Shown here in pieces: positions 1 to 9,600 of a DNA stretch of 17,379 bases (positions within the stretch are counted from its first letter, which is position 1; every line of letters starts with the position of its first letter). The notes beneath the pieces were generated by a model. The model ran no database searches. It was not told the origin of the DNA and saw only the letters and a program-made list of their open reading frames with translations. This stretch comes from IMCC26256 sp037146835. Its GTDB lineage: Bacteria; Actinomycetota; Acidimicrobiia; IMCC26256. Made by a program: the position numbers and the translations under genes. The stretch covers positions 1-17,379 of the forward strand of contig JBAWWI010000041.1 of the NCBI GenBank assembly GCA_037146835.1, given 5' to 3'.

Positions 1-879
1 CAAGTTGATTGGTTTGGAATCACTCGGCGTAACGCGCGCTCGGTGCAGACCACTATCGGATGGATTTTCTGGGATCCAGGAGCCGTCGCTCGTTATGAGG
101 CGCTTGGCCTTCCGGGCCCCCTTGGCTACATAGCGTCTCGCTGCGCTCCGCTTGCTTCCGCCGGCCCGAACGCTGTTATTGGTGCGTTCGGCTCTGTTAG
201 CCCAGACGGAATCCGTATCGCATTTGAAATGATAAAGCAGAACGGCGCATCGTTTAATGATTTCTGGCATGCGCGCGATGAAGCGGTTGTAGAGGGGCTT
301 CATACGTATGCCCCGGCAATCGTCGAGCCGCTGATTGAGCTTGCACCGCATTTGTGGAGCGCTGTTGAAGCGCTTCCAATGGTTGGGCGCACCTTTTTTG
401 GCGCCCACTTAGCAATTGATCGCCCGACCGATCCGTTGCTCTCAGGTTGGCATGCGATGAACTGCATTCGGGAGTGGCGCGGTGATACTCATTGGGCACT
501 TGTTGCCGCCGCTGGTCTCAATGGACCTGAGGTCACGATTCTCCACAACGCGTATATGAATTACGAAGGCGATTGGCTAGCGATCTCTCGTGGGATAGCG
601 CCTGCAGTGATCGATGCTGGCTGGGCTTCCCTCGAGACGAGAAGGCTTGCGCATAACCGCGCGGTTACACCCGAGGGCCTCGCATTGCGTGAGCACCTAG
701 AGGATGAGACCGATCGCCTAACTACGCAGGTGTGGCAGCTGCTAGGTGAAGAACGATCGAATTGGTTTGCAGAGGTATTCGAGCCGCCGTGTGAATTGCT
801 CCTAGCTCGAGTCGATGAAACTGCCGGACCGAATTACCAGCCAGCATCACGTATTAGGCCCCAGCGCTCACTCGATTGA
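1..879 (+). CDS. SCO6745-family protein, 5' end cut by window edge
   Basis: The product resembles the actinobacterial SCO6745 family, whose function is not established. Seen features are a short helix followed by an 'ARYEALGL' segment, a glycine/aromatic stretch (LGYIASRCAPL), the central HAMNCIREWRGDTHWALVAAAGL block typical of the family in its REWRGD.H core, and a charged C-terminal part (about the last 80 residues) that reads like a small winged-helix domain. The frame is open to the left edge with no stop. A GTG at 43 is possible, but it would leave the N-terminus about a dozen residues shorter than usual, and the codons at 1-42 read like the expected first helix, so the true start probably lies outside the window. 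It converges on the cation ATPase gene with only 3 bases between stop codons, and I see no terminator there. Family assignment is from remembered motif similarity. Confidence 0.75.
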   Translation, partial: QVDWFGITRRNARSVQTTIGWIFWDPGAVARYEALGLPGPLGYIASRCAPLASAGPNAVIGAFGSVSPDGIRIAFEMIKQNGASFNDFWHARDEAVVEGLHTYAPAIVEPLIELAPHLWSAVEALPMVGRTFFGAHLAIDRPTDPLLSGWHAMNCIREWRGDTHWALVAAAGLNGPEVTILHNAYMNYEGDWLAISRGIAPAVIDAGWASLETRRLAHNRAVTPEGLALREHLEDETDRLTTQVWQLLGEERSNWFAEVFEPPCELLLARVDETAGPNYQPASRIRPQRSLD

Positions 880-882
880 TCG

Positions 883-3651
883 TTAGAGCTTGACAGCTTC
901 GCGGTGTACCCGTTGGCGCCACTCAACAGTCTCGATGGCAACGAGTAGAAGAACGCCTAGCCCGATGCATAGCAATAGTGTCAGCACTCCGAGAGGCTGA
1001 AGATGGAACACTTCTCGCAGGAATGGCGTGTAGAGCGCTGTGACTTGCGCGATGCATACGAACCCGGCGACTAGGAGCAGAGTCGGATTTCCCTTCCAAT
1101 CGAGGCGGTGGAGGGGCAGCCTCGTGGAGCGGTTACCGATTGCTTGGAATACCTGCATGAATGCGATAGCGGTAAAGATCACGCTCTGGAAATAAGGAGC
1201 ATCGCCACCGCTAGTCGATCCAATTCCGTGGTAGCCCGCTCCTAACAGGAGCGCTCCGACTCCGATAGCAACTCCAACCCAGATAGTTCGAGCCCCCCAA
1301 CCATCTGACCAGATACTGCTACCCGGGTCTACAGGCTTGCGCATCATTACATCTGGCTCGGCTTGCTCTGTGCCCATCGCGAGCCCAAGCAATCCGTCGG
1401 TCATGAGGTTTAGCCAAAGCAACTGAAGTGGCATCAAAGCGATTGAGTCTTTAGTTGCGCCGGTAATGATCAGCATCACTAGTGGCCAGAGAAGTAGCAC
1501 CAATACTTTTCCGATGTTGCCACCGAGTGAGTAGTTTACGAAGCGACGAAGGTTGTCATAGATGACACGCCCTTCCTCGACAGATGAAACAATGGTTGCA
1601 AAGTTGTCGTCACGAAGCACGATGTCCGCAGCCTCTTTTGATACATCCGTGCCTGTGATGCCCATTGCAACACCGATATCGGCTTGTCGAAGGGCCGGCG
1701 CATCATTCACGCCGTCGCCCGTCATCGCTACAACTTCACCCTGGGCTCGAAGTGCCCGCACGATGCGGAGTTTGTGCTCCGGAGATACTCGTGCGAATAC
1801 AGACGTGGTCTTAACCGCAAGCGCGAGTTGATCGTCGTCCATTTCCTCTATCTCGCGCCCTGTTACTGGATGGGTGTGGTCATCCGTTCCTACGATCCCT
1901 AGCTCACGCGCGATTGCGCGCGCAGTTAGCGGGTGATCGCCTGTGATCATGACGACACGAATACCAGCGTCGTTACAGGTTGCTATTGCGGTTCTAGCCT
2001 CGGGGCGCGGCGGGTCAATTATCCCTAGAAGCCCGATCAACGTAAGGCGATCTTCTATCTCGTCATGTATGCCATCGATATCAATCACCCGGTATGCAAC
2101 GCCGAGCACTCGCACGCCGTCGGCTGCAAGGTTGTCATTGGCAAGGTTGATCCTGTCGCGCTCTTCAGGCGTGATTGGTTCTGCCTTGCCGTGAAGCCAG
2201 ACATGGGTAGTGAGGGGGAGAAGCCCATCAATTGCACCCTTTACGAATGCAACTGTCGCACCTTCTTCGATGAGGGCTAGGCCAGCACGTCTCTCTAACG
2301 GCAGTGGGCCGTGAACCGTGCTCATGCGCTTGCGCTCAGAGTCGAAGGGGAGCTCTCCTGCGCGGGGTGCATTGATACGTAGTGTTGCAACATCAATCCC
2401 GGCTTCGTGTGCTGCAACCAGGAGGGCAGTCTCGGTCGGGTCGCCGATTGTTGTGACATCCCCATCCTCAGTCACACGAAGGTCGGCGTCGTTACAGAGA
2501 GCGCCAGCCGTTAGTGCAAGTAGAGCGGTGGGGTGTTGCCCAGTTATGTCCTCAAGCTCCCCGAGAACTTGTCTATGCCCAGAGCCTTCGAGCACTGTGA
2601 CGGTCATGCGATTCTGGGTAAGTGTGCCGGTCTTGTCTGAGCAGATAACCGTGACTGAACCAAGAGTCTCGACCGCAGGGAGTCTGCGAACGAGAGCATT
2701 GCGTTTGAGCATTCGCTGCGAACCAATTGCAAGGGTAAGAGTCACCACTGCAGGTAGGCCCTCTGGTATCACTGCTACTGCGGCACTTATTGCCGTGAGT
2801 ATGAGGTCGCCCCAAGACTCTCCGCCTAGGCGTCCAATGATGATGAGGATCACTGCAACGACGAGCCCAGCAGCCGCTAATTGCTTTCCTACTCGGTCGA
2901 GTCGAAGTTGCAGCGGTGTCTGACCAGCCTCAACGCTCTGAATGAGATCTGCAATCTTGCCCAACTCTGTCGACATTCCGGTGGACGTAACTACCCCGAG
3001 ACCGCGCCCAAAGGTGACTTGAGTACCCGAGAAGGCAAGGTTCAAACGATCTCCGAGTGGAGCGCCTTGATCCTCAATCAGTTCGCAGTGTTTCTCGGTC
3101 GGGTGTGACTCGCCGGTTAGTGCGGCCTCTTCGATCCTCAAGTTGATCGACTCAATGAGTCTGAGGTCTGCGGGCACGACGTTTCCTGATTCGAGAAGGA
3201 CAATGTCGCCGGGTACTAATTCAGCCGCCGAGATCTCCGCTATTACAGAGTCTCTAAATACACGGACCACGGGTACGGCGAGTCGTCGCAGTGCTGCTAT
3301 CGCATGCTCGGCCCGGTACTCCTGAATAAACCCAAGTATTGAGAAGAGAACAACAATGGCGCCTATCGCTCCGGCCTCGAAGTACTTGCCGATAAAGAGC
3401 GAGAGAACAGCTGCGCCGATCAACAGCAGAACCATGAACGCGGTGACCTGCTCCCAGAGAATGCGAGCAGCGGGCTTCGTGCCGCGATCAATCAGTTCGT
3501 TGGGGCCGTAGTGGTGGAGGCGTGCCGCGGCTTCATTAGACGAGAGGCCAGTCTTTGAGGTATTGAGTTCGGAGAGAGTTCGCTCGGCATTAATCGAATG
3601 CCACATCGTGGAGGGAATCGTTGCTGTGGTGGTCTTGGTTTTCTTGGGCAT
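883..3651 (-). CDS. P2A-type cation-transporting P-type ATPase (Ca2+/Mn2+ pump), 922 aa
   Basis: This is an integral-membrane P-type ATPase that should use ATP to export a divalent cation. In order the protein shows an N-terminal cation-ATPase domain (about 15-90), the actuator TGES loop at 179-182, the M4 ion-site PEGLP at 296-300, the phosphorylated aspartate D339 in DKTGT, the P-domain GDGVND at 645-650, and six C-terminal helices with the M6 ion-site NLMTD at 748-752. Length and order fit the SERCA/PMR1-like P2A class. In M5 the sequence is N712-I-G-K715, where SERCA has N-x-G-E, so site I lacks its glutamate while site II residues (E297, N748, D752) remain. I chose the ATG at 3651, because GAGGAG lies 8 bases upstream and the extra upstream codons overlap the riboswitch. 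The yybP-ykoY leader argues for Mn2+ as a physiological substrate (inference). Confidence 0.93.
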   Translation of the reverse strand: MPKKTKTTTATIPSTMWHSINAERTLSELNTSKTGLSSNEAAARLHHYGPNELIDRGTKPAARILWEQVTAFMVLLLIGAAVLSLFIGKYFEAGAIGAIVVLFSILGFIQEYRAEHAIAALRRLAVPVVRVFRDSVIAEISAAELVPGDIVLLESGNVVPADLRLIESINLRIEEAALTGESHPTEKHCELIEDQGAPLGDRLNLAFSGTQVTFGRGLGVVTSTGMSTELGKIADLIQSVEAGQTPLQLRLDRVGKQLAAAGLVVAVILIIIGRLGGESWGDLILTAISAAVAVIPEGLPAVVTLTLAIGSQRMLKRNALVRRLPAVETLGSVTVICSDKTGTLTQNRMTVTVLEGSGHRQVLGELEDITGQHPTALLALTAGALCNDADLRVTEDGDVTTIGDPTETALLVAAHEAGIDVATLRINAPRAGELPFDSERKRMSTVHGPLPLERRAGLALIEEGATVAFVKGAIDGLLPLTTHVWLHGKAEPITPEERDRINLANDNLAADGVRVLGVAYRVIDIDGIHDEIEDRLTLIGLLGIIDPPRPEARTAIATCNDAGIRVVMITGDHPLTARAIARELGIVGTDDHTHPVTGREIEEMDDDQLALAVKTTSVFARVSPEHKLRIVRALRAQGEVVAMTGDGVNDAPALRQADIGVAMGITGTDVSKEAADIVLRDDNFATIVSSVEEGRVIYDNLRRFVNYSLGGNIGKVLVLLLWPLVMLIITGATKDSIALMPLQLLWLNLMTDGLLGLAMGTEQAEPDVMMRKPVDPGSSIWSDGWGARTIWVGVAIGVGALLLGAGYHGIGSTSGGDAPYFQSVIFTAIAFMQVFQAIGNRSTRLPLHRLDWKGNPTLLLVAGFVCIAQVTALYTPFLREVFHLQPLGVLTLLLCIGLGVLLLVAIETVEWRQRVHREAVKL

Positions 3652-3657
3652 AGGGCG

Positions 3658-3696
3658 GACTCCTCGGTGGCGATGCATGCATCGACAACGAAGGTC
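3658..3696 (-). promoter_or_regulatory. Expression platform: ATPase Shine-Dalgarno and its sequestering helix
   Basis: The ATPase ribosome binding site GAGGAG (3665-3660) sits 8 bases before the ATG at 3651. The segment GACCTTCG (3696-3689), which includes the 3' strand of riboswitch stem P1, can alternatively pair with CGAGGAGTC (3666-3658): eight pairs (one G-U) with one bulged A, burying the whole Shine-Dalgarno sequence. The intervening loop carries a perfect 14-base palindrome, CGATGCATGCATCG (3671-3684), able to form its own hairpin and hold the two strands together. Formation of P1 on Mn2+ binding would release the ribosome binding site, giving an ON switch. The pairings are seen in the sequence; the regulatory direction is inferred. 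Confidence 0.6.
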
Positions 3697-3792
3697 TCTC
3701 CCACCACGATTGGCTCGTGGTGACCGGTACCGGGTCGATGTGGGACCGACCGTACTGACGGCGCCGATACTTGAGGGATACTCCCCTTCACG
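3685..3792 (-). promoter_or_regulatory. yybP-ykoY family manganese riboswitch aptamer
   Basis: On the minus strand the leader of the ATPase gene contains the hallmarks of the yybP-ykoY (Mn2+) aptamer. The 5' element GAAGGGGAGTA lies at 3789-3779, and the 3' element GAGACCTTCG at 3698-3689, whose CCTTC pairs with GAAGG to close P1. The L3-like internal loop CGTCAGTACG lies at about 3762-3753. The P3 stem is supported: ATCGGCGCCG pairs with CGGTACCGGT with one mismatch, capped by GGTCG/CGACC. A strong P4 hairpin is formed by CACCACGA and TCGTGGTG around 3702-3722. Known family members sense Mn2+ and control Mn2+ exporters, including some P-type ATPases. No Rho-independent terminator follows, so control is more likely translational. 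The transcription start is not evident; a weak TAGGGT -10-like box occurs about 40 bases upstream. Confidence 0.87.
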
Positions 3793-3819
3793 TCTTCTTT
3801 GACCTAGATCCAAGAAGAC
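3792..3819. repeat. Inverted repeat just upstream of the riboswitch
   Basis: GTCTTCTT (3792-3799) and AAGAAGAC (3812-3819) form a perfect 8-base inverted repeat around a 12-base centre. In minus-strand transcripts it would fold as a hairpin directly 5' of the aptamer, downstream of the carotenoid oxygenase stop. No U-run follows, so it is not a standard intrinsic terminator. It could be a leader hairpin, an operator for a metal regulator, or a transcription end for the upstream gene. Confidence 0.5.
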
Positions 3820-3893
3820 AGAGCAGACCCTACTCCGGGTTCAATAGGTATGAAACCTCAAGGTCGCGAACTGTGACTCAAATTACTTGCGGA

Positions 3894-5231
<1,338 letters not shown>

Positions 5232-5322
5232 GGTTGCCTCCAGGTTTCGGTTGCCAAAACTTACTCCGGCAAGGCAGCGCTTGTCTCGGCCTCCGCACCT
5301 AAATCCCCCTAACATCACGAGT

Positions 5323-6099
5323 ATGTCCCCGACCCCCTTCGATAGAGCAGATGCTGAGGCAATCGAGTTCTTCAGGGAGAATGGCTGGGCAGTTATAAAC
5401 CTCTTGGACGAGGACCAGACACTCGAGCTCCAGAGATGGGTAAACGAGGTCATGGACTGGCGTGATGAGGACGGTAACTGGCTCCACTATCGCGAGATGA
5501 CCGAGTCTGGCCCCCGCCTATGTCGTACCGAGAACTTCGTGCCTTATCACGAGGGATTGAGGCACTTGCTCACCGAAGGCAGAGTTCTAGAGACCGCAAG
5601 CGCTCTACTCGGCGAGCCTGCGGTGCTATACAAAGAGAAGATCAATTACAAAGCTGCTGGTGGTGCTGGATTTGCTCCTCATCAAGATGCCCCGGCTTAT
5701 CGTTTTGTCCAGCAGCACATCTCATGCATGATTGCTATTGATGATGCAGATGAAGAGAACGGCTGCCTCGAGGCTGTCTCGCATCGACATGGTGAGGTGC
5801 TTCCGATGAACGAGGATGGCTGCATCCGTCAAGATGTTGTTGACTCAATGGAGTGGGAGTCGATATCAGTCCCCGCAGGATCGACCCTATGGTTTCATTC
5901 GCGTACCCCGCATCGGAGTGCTGCGAATAATTCGAAGCGAGCTCGGAGGGCGCTGTATCCGACCTACAACGCGTTGCGAGAGGGCGATCTGCGTGATGCC
6001 TACTACGAGCAGAAGTTTGCAGAGTTCGCTGCGAGCGAGGTAGACGGATCGCGCGTGCAAGTATCACTTATCAACGATTTTCAAGGGAAGCCGGTATGA
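5323..6099 (+). CDS. PhyH-type Fe(II)/2-oxoglutarate dioxygenase, PhnY/TmpA-like, 258 aa
   Basis: This is a phytanoyl-CoA dioxygenase family hydroxylase using Fe(II), O2 and 2-oxoglutarate. The iron triad is H120-x-D122 (FAPHQDAPAY) with distal H197 (TPHRS), and an arginine cluster at 206-209 is placed to bind 2-oxoglutarate. The blocks YKEKINYK (103-110), DEENGCLE (143-150) and RRALYPTYN (208-216) resemble the PhyH proteins that act on aminophosphonates (PhnY, TmpA), where the enzyme hydroxylates the carbon next to phosphorus. The stop overlaps the start of a PhnZ-like HD gene (ATGA at 6096-6099), so the two are translationally coupled and probably act in sequence. The ATG at 5323 is chosen because the family domain begins right after it; the Shine-Dalgarno match is weak. 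An alternative start at 5167 would overlap the divergent oxygenase. The precise substrate is inferred. Confidence 0.87.
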   Translation: MSPTPFDRADAEAIEFFRENGWAVINLLDEDQTLELQRWVNEVMDWRDEDGNWLHYREMTESGPRLCRTENFVPYHEGLRHLLTEGRVLETASALLGEPAVLYKEKINYKAAGGAGFAPHQDAPAYRFVQQHISCMIAIDDADEENGCLEAVSHRHGEVLPMNEDGCIRQDVVDSMEWESISVPAGSTLWFHSRTPHRSAANNSKRARRALYPTYNALREGDLRDAYYEQKFAEFAASEVDGSRVQVSLINDFQGKPV

Positions 6100-6650
6100 C
6101 GAAACTCTCAAGTGTTAATGATGTTCTTGCTTTATTCGAGAAGTATGGCGAGGAGTTTTATGGAGAGGATGTAACGCAAAACGCGCATGCGCTCCAGACT
6201 GCCGCATTCGCTGAGTTAGATGACGCAACCGATGCGCTTATCGCGGCCTCGCTGCTCCACGACATTGGCCACCTTGTATATCTTGCAGACCAGGGGCATG
6301 AGGCCGATGCAAAGAAACTCGATGATCTACATGAAGCAACTGGTGCACGTGCTCTCGCCGGCATATTTGGCCCAGATGTAACCGGACCAATCGCTCTACA
6401 CGTGACTGCGAAGCGATACCTCTGCGCCATGGATCCCGGGTACTTAGAGTCGCTCTCGCCTGCATCGGTTACCAGCCTCGCGATCCAGGGTGGACCCTTA
6501 GACGTGGCGGGGTGTGAGACATTCTCACTTCACCCTGCTGCCGAGGATGCTTTTCGACTGCGTACCTATGACGATCAAGGCAAGATCGAAGGCTTAGAGG
6601 TACCTGGTTTCGAGACCTACCGCGCGATGCTTCAGGGCCTAGCCAAGTAG
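6096..6650 (+). CDS. HD-domain oxygenase, PhnZ/TmpB-like, 184 aa
   Basis: This HD-superfamily protein resembles PhnZ, a mixed-valent diiron oxygenase that splits the carbon-phosphorus bond of an alpha-hydroxylated phosphonate. Predicted metal ligands are H31, the H55-D56 pair in LLHDIGH, H79, H102 and D159. Further PhnZ-like blocks are YGED.TQ..HALQ.A (22-36), HVTAKRYL (102-109), SLSPAS (119-124), QGGP (131-134), and the C-terminal D.GK...L.VPG...YR.ML pattern. Those blocks, rather than the HD motif alone, separate it from phosphohydrolases. In PhnZ a Tyr-x-Gly-Glu motif contacts iron and substrate; here the aligned residues are F21-Y22-G23-E24, a one-residue shift of the tyrosine. It overlaps the dioxygenase gene by 4 bases, with AAGGGA upstream as ribosome binding site. 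It ends 28 bases before the convergent sbcC stop. Pathway role is inferred from pairing. Confidence 0.85.
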   Translation: MTKLSSVNDVLALFEKYGEEFYGEDVTQNAHALQTAAFAELDDATDALIAASLLHDIGHLVYLADQGHEADAKKLDDLHEATGARALAGIFGPDVTGPIALHVTAKRYLCAMDPGYLESLSPASVTSLAIQGGPLDVAGCETFSLHPAAEDAFRLRTYDDQGKIEGLEVPGFETYRAMLQGLAK

Positions 6651-6678
6651 TTACATCTTTACTGACGGGTCTTGGTGG

Positions 6679-9600
6679 TTACGCGTCTTGGTACTCGACC
6701 TTTAAGGTCGAGCCCTGCTCGCCGTTCTTCGTAACGGCGATACCGGTGCGCAGAGATGCGCGCATCTCCGTGACGTGGCTGATCACGCCAACCATTCGCC
6801 CTGAGGTCTGAAGACCCTGGAGCACTTCGGTAGCGCGCTCGAGTGTCTCGGTATCGAGAGAACCGAATCCCTCATCAACAAAGAGCGCATCTAGGCGCAT
6901 GTTCTGTTGGCCGGCGACTACCTCGGCTAACCCAAGGGCGAGAGCGAGTGATGCCATAAAGGTCTCGCCACCAGAGACTGTATTAACCGAGCGCGATACG
7001 CCAGTGTGGGAGTCGAAGACGTCGAGGTCTAGGCCACCGTGCTTTCGCTTATCGCTAGTGCTGCCAATCTGAAGGATGTATTGCCCACTTGTCATGACCT
7101 TTAGATGATTATTCGCCTGCAGCACCACTCGATGGAGATATGCGGAGCAGACCCAAGACTCGAGATCGATGTTGGGACGGATCCTCGCGGATGCAACATC
7201 TGCAAGGGTCTGGGCAATCTCCTGCGATGCTGCGAGTCTCGCAAGCTCATCAAGGCTCGCTCCAAATGCATCTGGTGCAGCATTGAGACGCTCGCTTGCG
7301 TTCTTCGCAGTTAGTGCAGCATCCACCCTTTGGTCTCGCTCCAATTTAAGTTCATCCCTCTGCTCCACAAGCGCAGTTGGGTCAGGGCGCAGGTCTGGGA
7401 GCTTGTCCTTAGTTAGTTCTTTAAGAATCCCGGCAACAACCGGGCGACGCTCCTCGCGTTCCTTGAGCTCGGCGGATGCCTCCTCGAGTTCGCCGGGGTC
7501 CATTGCCGAGTCGGCAACGCTCTTCGTGTCCTTGAAGCCTTTTCGCTCCAACGCTTTCTCTAGCGCGGTCTTGAGATTTGCGACAGTTGCAGCGTTGCCC
7601 GCTTCTTCATCAAGAAGGGCCGCGAATGCTGTGACCAAATCAATTGCTTCTGAGGTCACCGCATGCTCTGCCTCTGCGGATTCGGCATCAGGGGAGGTCT
7701 TCACCGCGGTGTCATGAGATTTTTTGGCTGTAGCCAACTGCATCTTCTCGGTGGTATCCGCAGCTGTGATGCGTGCGTTTAGCGCATCAATCTCAGATGT
7801 ACTCGCTGCGATGATCTGCACCGCTGCCGCTACCTGGGAGCGAAGGGTCGCCGCGGTTCCAGCTGCAGCGAATGCGGTATCGAACGCTGCCTTTGATGTA
7901 TCACGCTTTTCTTCAGCATCCTGTAGCTCTTCTGCGGCAGGGAGCTCAGAGCGCCTTGCCCGCATGGCACTTAGGTCCTTCACCGCTGTGGTTAGTGCAG
8001 TCTGGCGAGATTTAAGTGCTGCCTCTGTGCGCTCAATATCTTCGTCACTCGCTGCATGTGCGGGGATCGCTGCAAGGGTCGGGTGCTCGGTGGAGCCACA
8101 GGTTGGGCAGGCATCGCCATCATGTAAATCTGCAGCTAGGCGTGCTGCTAACCCGGCAAGGTGGCGCTCTCGGGCATCTTTGAGTGCTGTCTCTGCCTCT
8201 GCCGCAGCTTTAGTCGCAGCCTTCTCAGCCTTCTCTCCTGCAACTATCTGGTTATCAAGCGTTAGGCCAGTGTTCACGCTCTCAACACGATCGCTAGCGG
8301 ACTCTGCTGCTTCCTTAAGAGCATCTAATGACTGCGCCGCTGCCTCGACCTTCGTTAGTTCCTCGCGCAGACTCACCAATCCGGCATCAGCCTCTGCGCG
8401 TGTAGTTGTTAGGGCCTCGACCTCAGCACGGCACGCTCCTGCTTGAGTGGCTTCGCTCTCTGCCAACTCGCGAGAACCCGCTGCATTCTCAAACTCTGCA
8501 ATTGCAGTTGTTAATAAACCAAGTCGCTTCTCAAGATCCTTGAGGGAAGTCTTTGCCTTCGCTGGCGTCATAGGGAGTTCGCCTCCTAGAGCAGCGGCAA
8601 CGCTTGGGCCTGAATTAGCGATCGCTGCCGTTGAGTCCGCAAGCGCGCTCTCGGCCTCTTCGAAAGTATCTACCTGCTCCAACAAATCGTTGGCGCTCTC
8701 TGCAAGTTTGAGAGTAGCTGCGAGAGTTTTATCACTCTTGCTGAGCTCCGCTAGCGCAGTGCTCTCCTCCTGTAGGGATAGCCGGCTATCCCACTTTGCT
8801 GCTTGCTGAGTAGCGGCCTCTGCCACTGTATTAGCCGAGTCGTAGGCTTTGTTCGCTGCTGCGGCGGCCGCGTCGACCTTTACTCGGAGTGTCTTGGCCT
8901 GAGCGCTCATCTGCTCGAGTGCTGAGCGTGTCTGCTCGCCTGGGCCTACCGGTGCTTCATCATCATCGAACTCGATACCAGATGCGGTCGCCGCTTCCAT
9001 GCCAGCCTCTGTAATAACTGATCGCCAATCCTCGAGTGAATCGTCGAAAGCGTCAGCTAGGTCCTTCTTCATGGCGCTATGTGCGATGCCGCGCTCTTTC
9101 GCCTCGCGCTTTAGACGCTCAACCGCTGAGGTCAGATATTTCGTGCCAAAGAGTGCGCTTAGGAGCGGAAGCCGGTCCTTAGAGCTTGAGCGCAGAACTT
9201 TGTCGAATTTTCCTTGCGGAAGGAGAATGACCTGTTGAAATTGTGCAGAAGTCAGACGAACCAAATCGGTGATTTGTTTCGTTACATCTCTGCTCCCTGA
9301 CGCGACTGCGCTCCATTTCGCTTCTTCAAATTTCTGGAGGCTCGCCTCGGCGACCTGGGTAGCAGTACCGGTACCTCGTTTTGCTGCACGCTCTTGCTCG
9401 GGGGATCTCTCGACGCGATATACAGCATCGCCAATTGCAAACTCAAAGGTGACGCTTGTTGGGTCGGCTGCGAGGGCGAAGTGGGAGCGTAGTGAGCCTG
9501 TTTGACCTTCTCGTGCGCCAGCTGCCTCTCCGTATAGTGCGTAGACCATTGCGTCGAGAACAGTTGTCTTGCCCGCACCTGTTGGTCCGGTAATGAGGAA

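Noticed and set aside
2318..2923. 201-codon plus-strand open frame opposite the cation ATPase
   Set aside because: It is antisense to conserved ATPase motifs (M4 and the phosphorylation site) and its low-complexity Ser/Arg/Ala composition is that of a shadow frame.
3652..3813. N-terminal extension of the ATPase by 54 codons to 3813
   Set aside because: The extension translates the riboswitch aptamer and gives an Arg-rich peptide unlike P-type ATPases; the ATG at 3651 has a strong GAGGAG.
5232..5453. N-terminal extension of the carotenoid oxygenase by 74 codons
   Set aside because: It overlaps the divergent dioxygenase gene, has no family similarity, and the ATG at 5231 has GGAGG 5 bases upstream.
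6651..6678. Terminator between the HD gene and sbcC
   Set aside because: The 28-base convergent gap shows no hairpin or T-run.
7169..8809. Long plus-strand open frames of 182, 240 and 120 codons opposite sbcC
   Set aside because: They are Ala/Ser/Arg-rich shadows of the coiled-coil coding sequence of SbcC, lack ribosome binding sites and family motifs, and sbcC is intact on the other strand.
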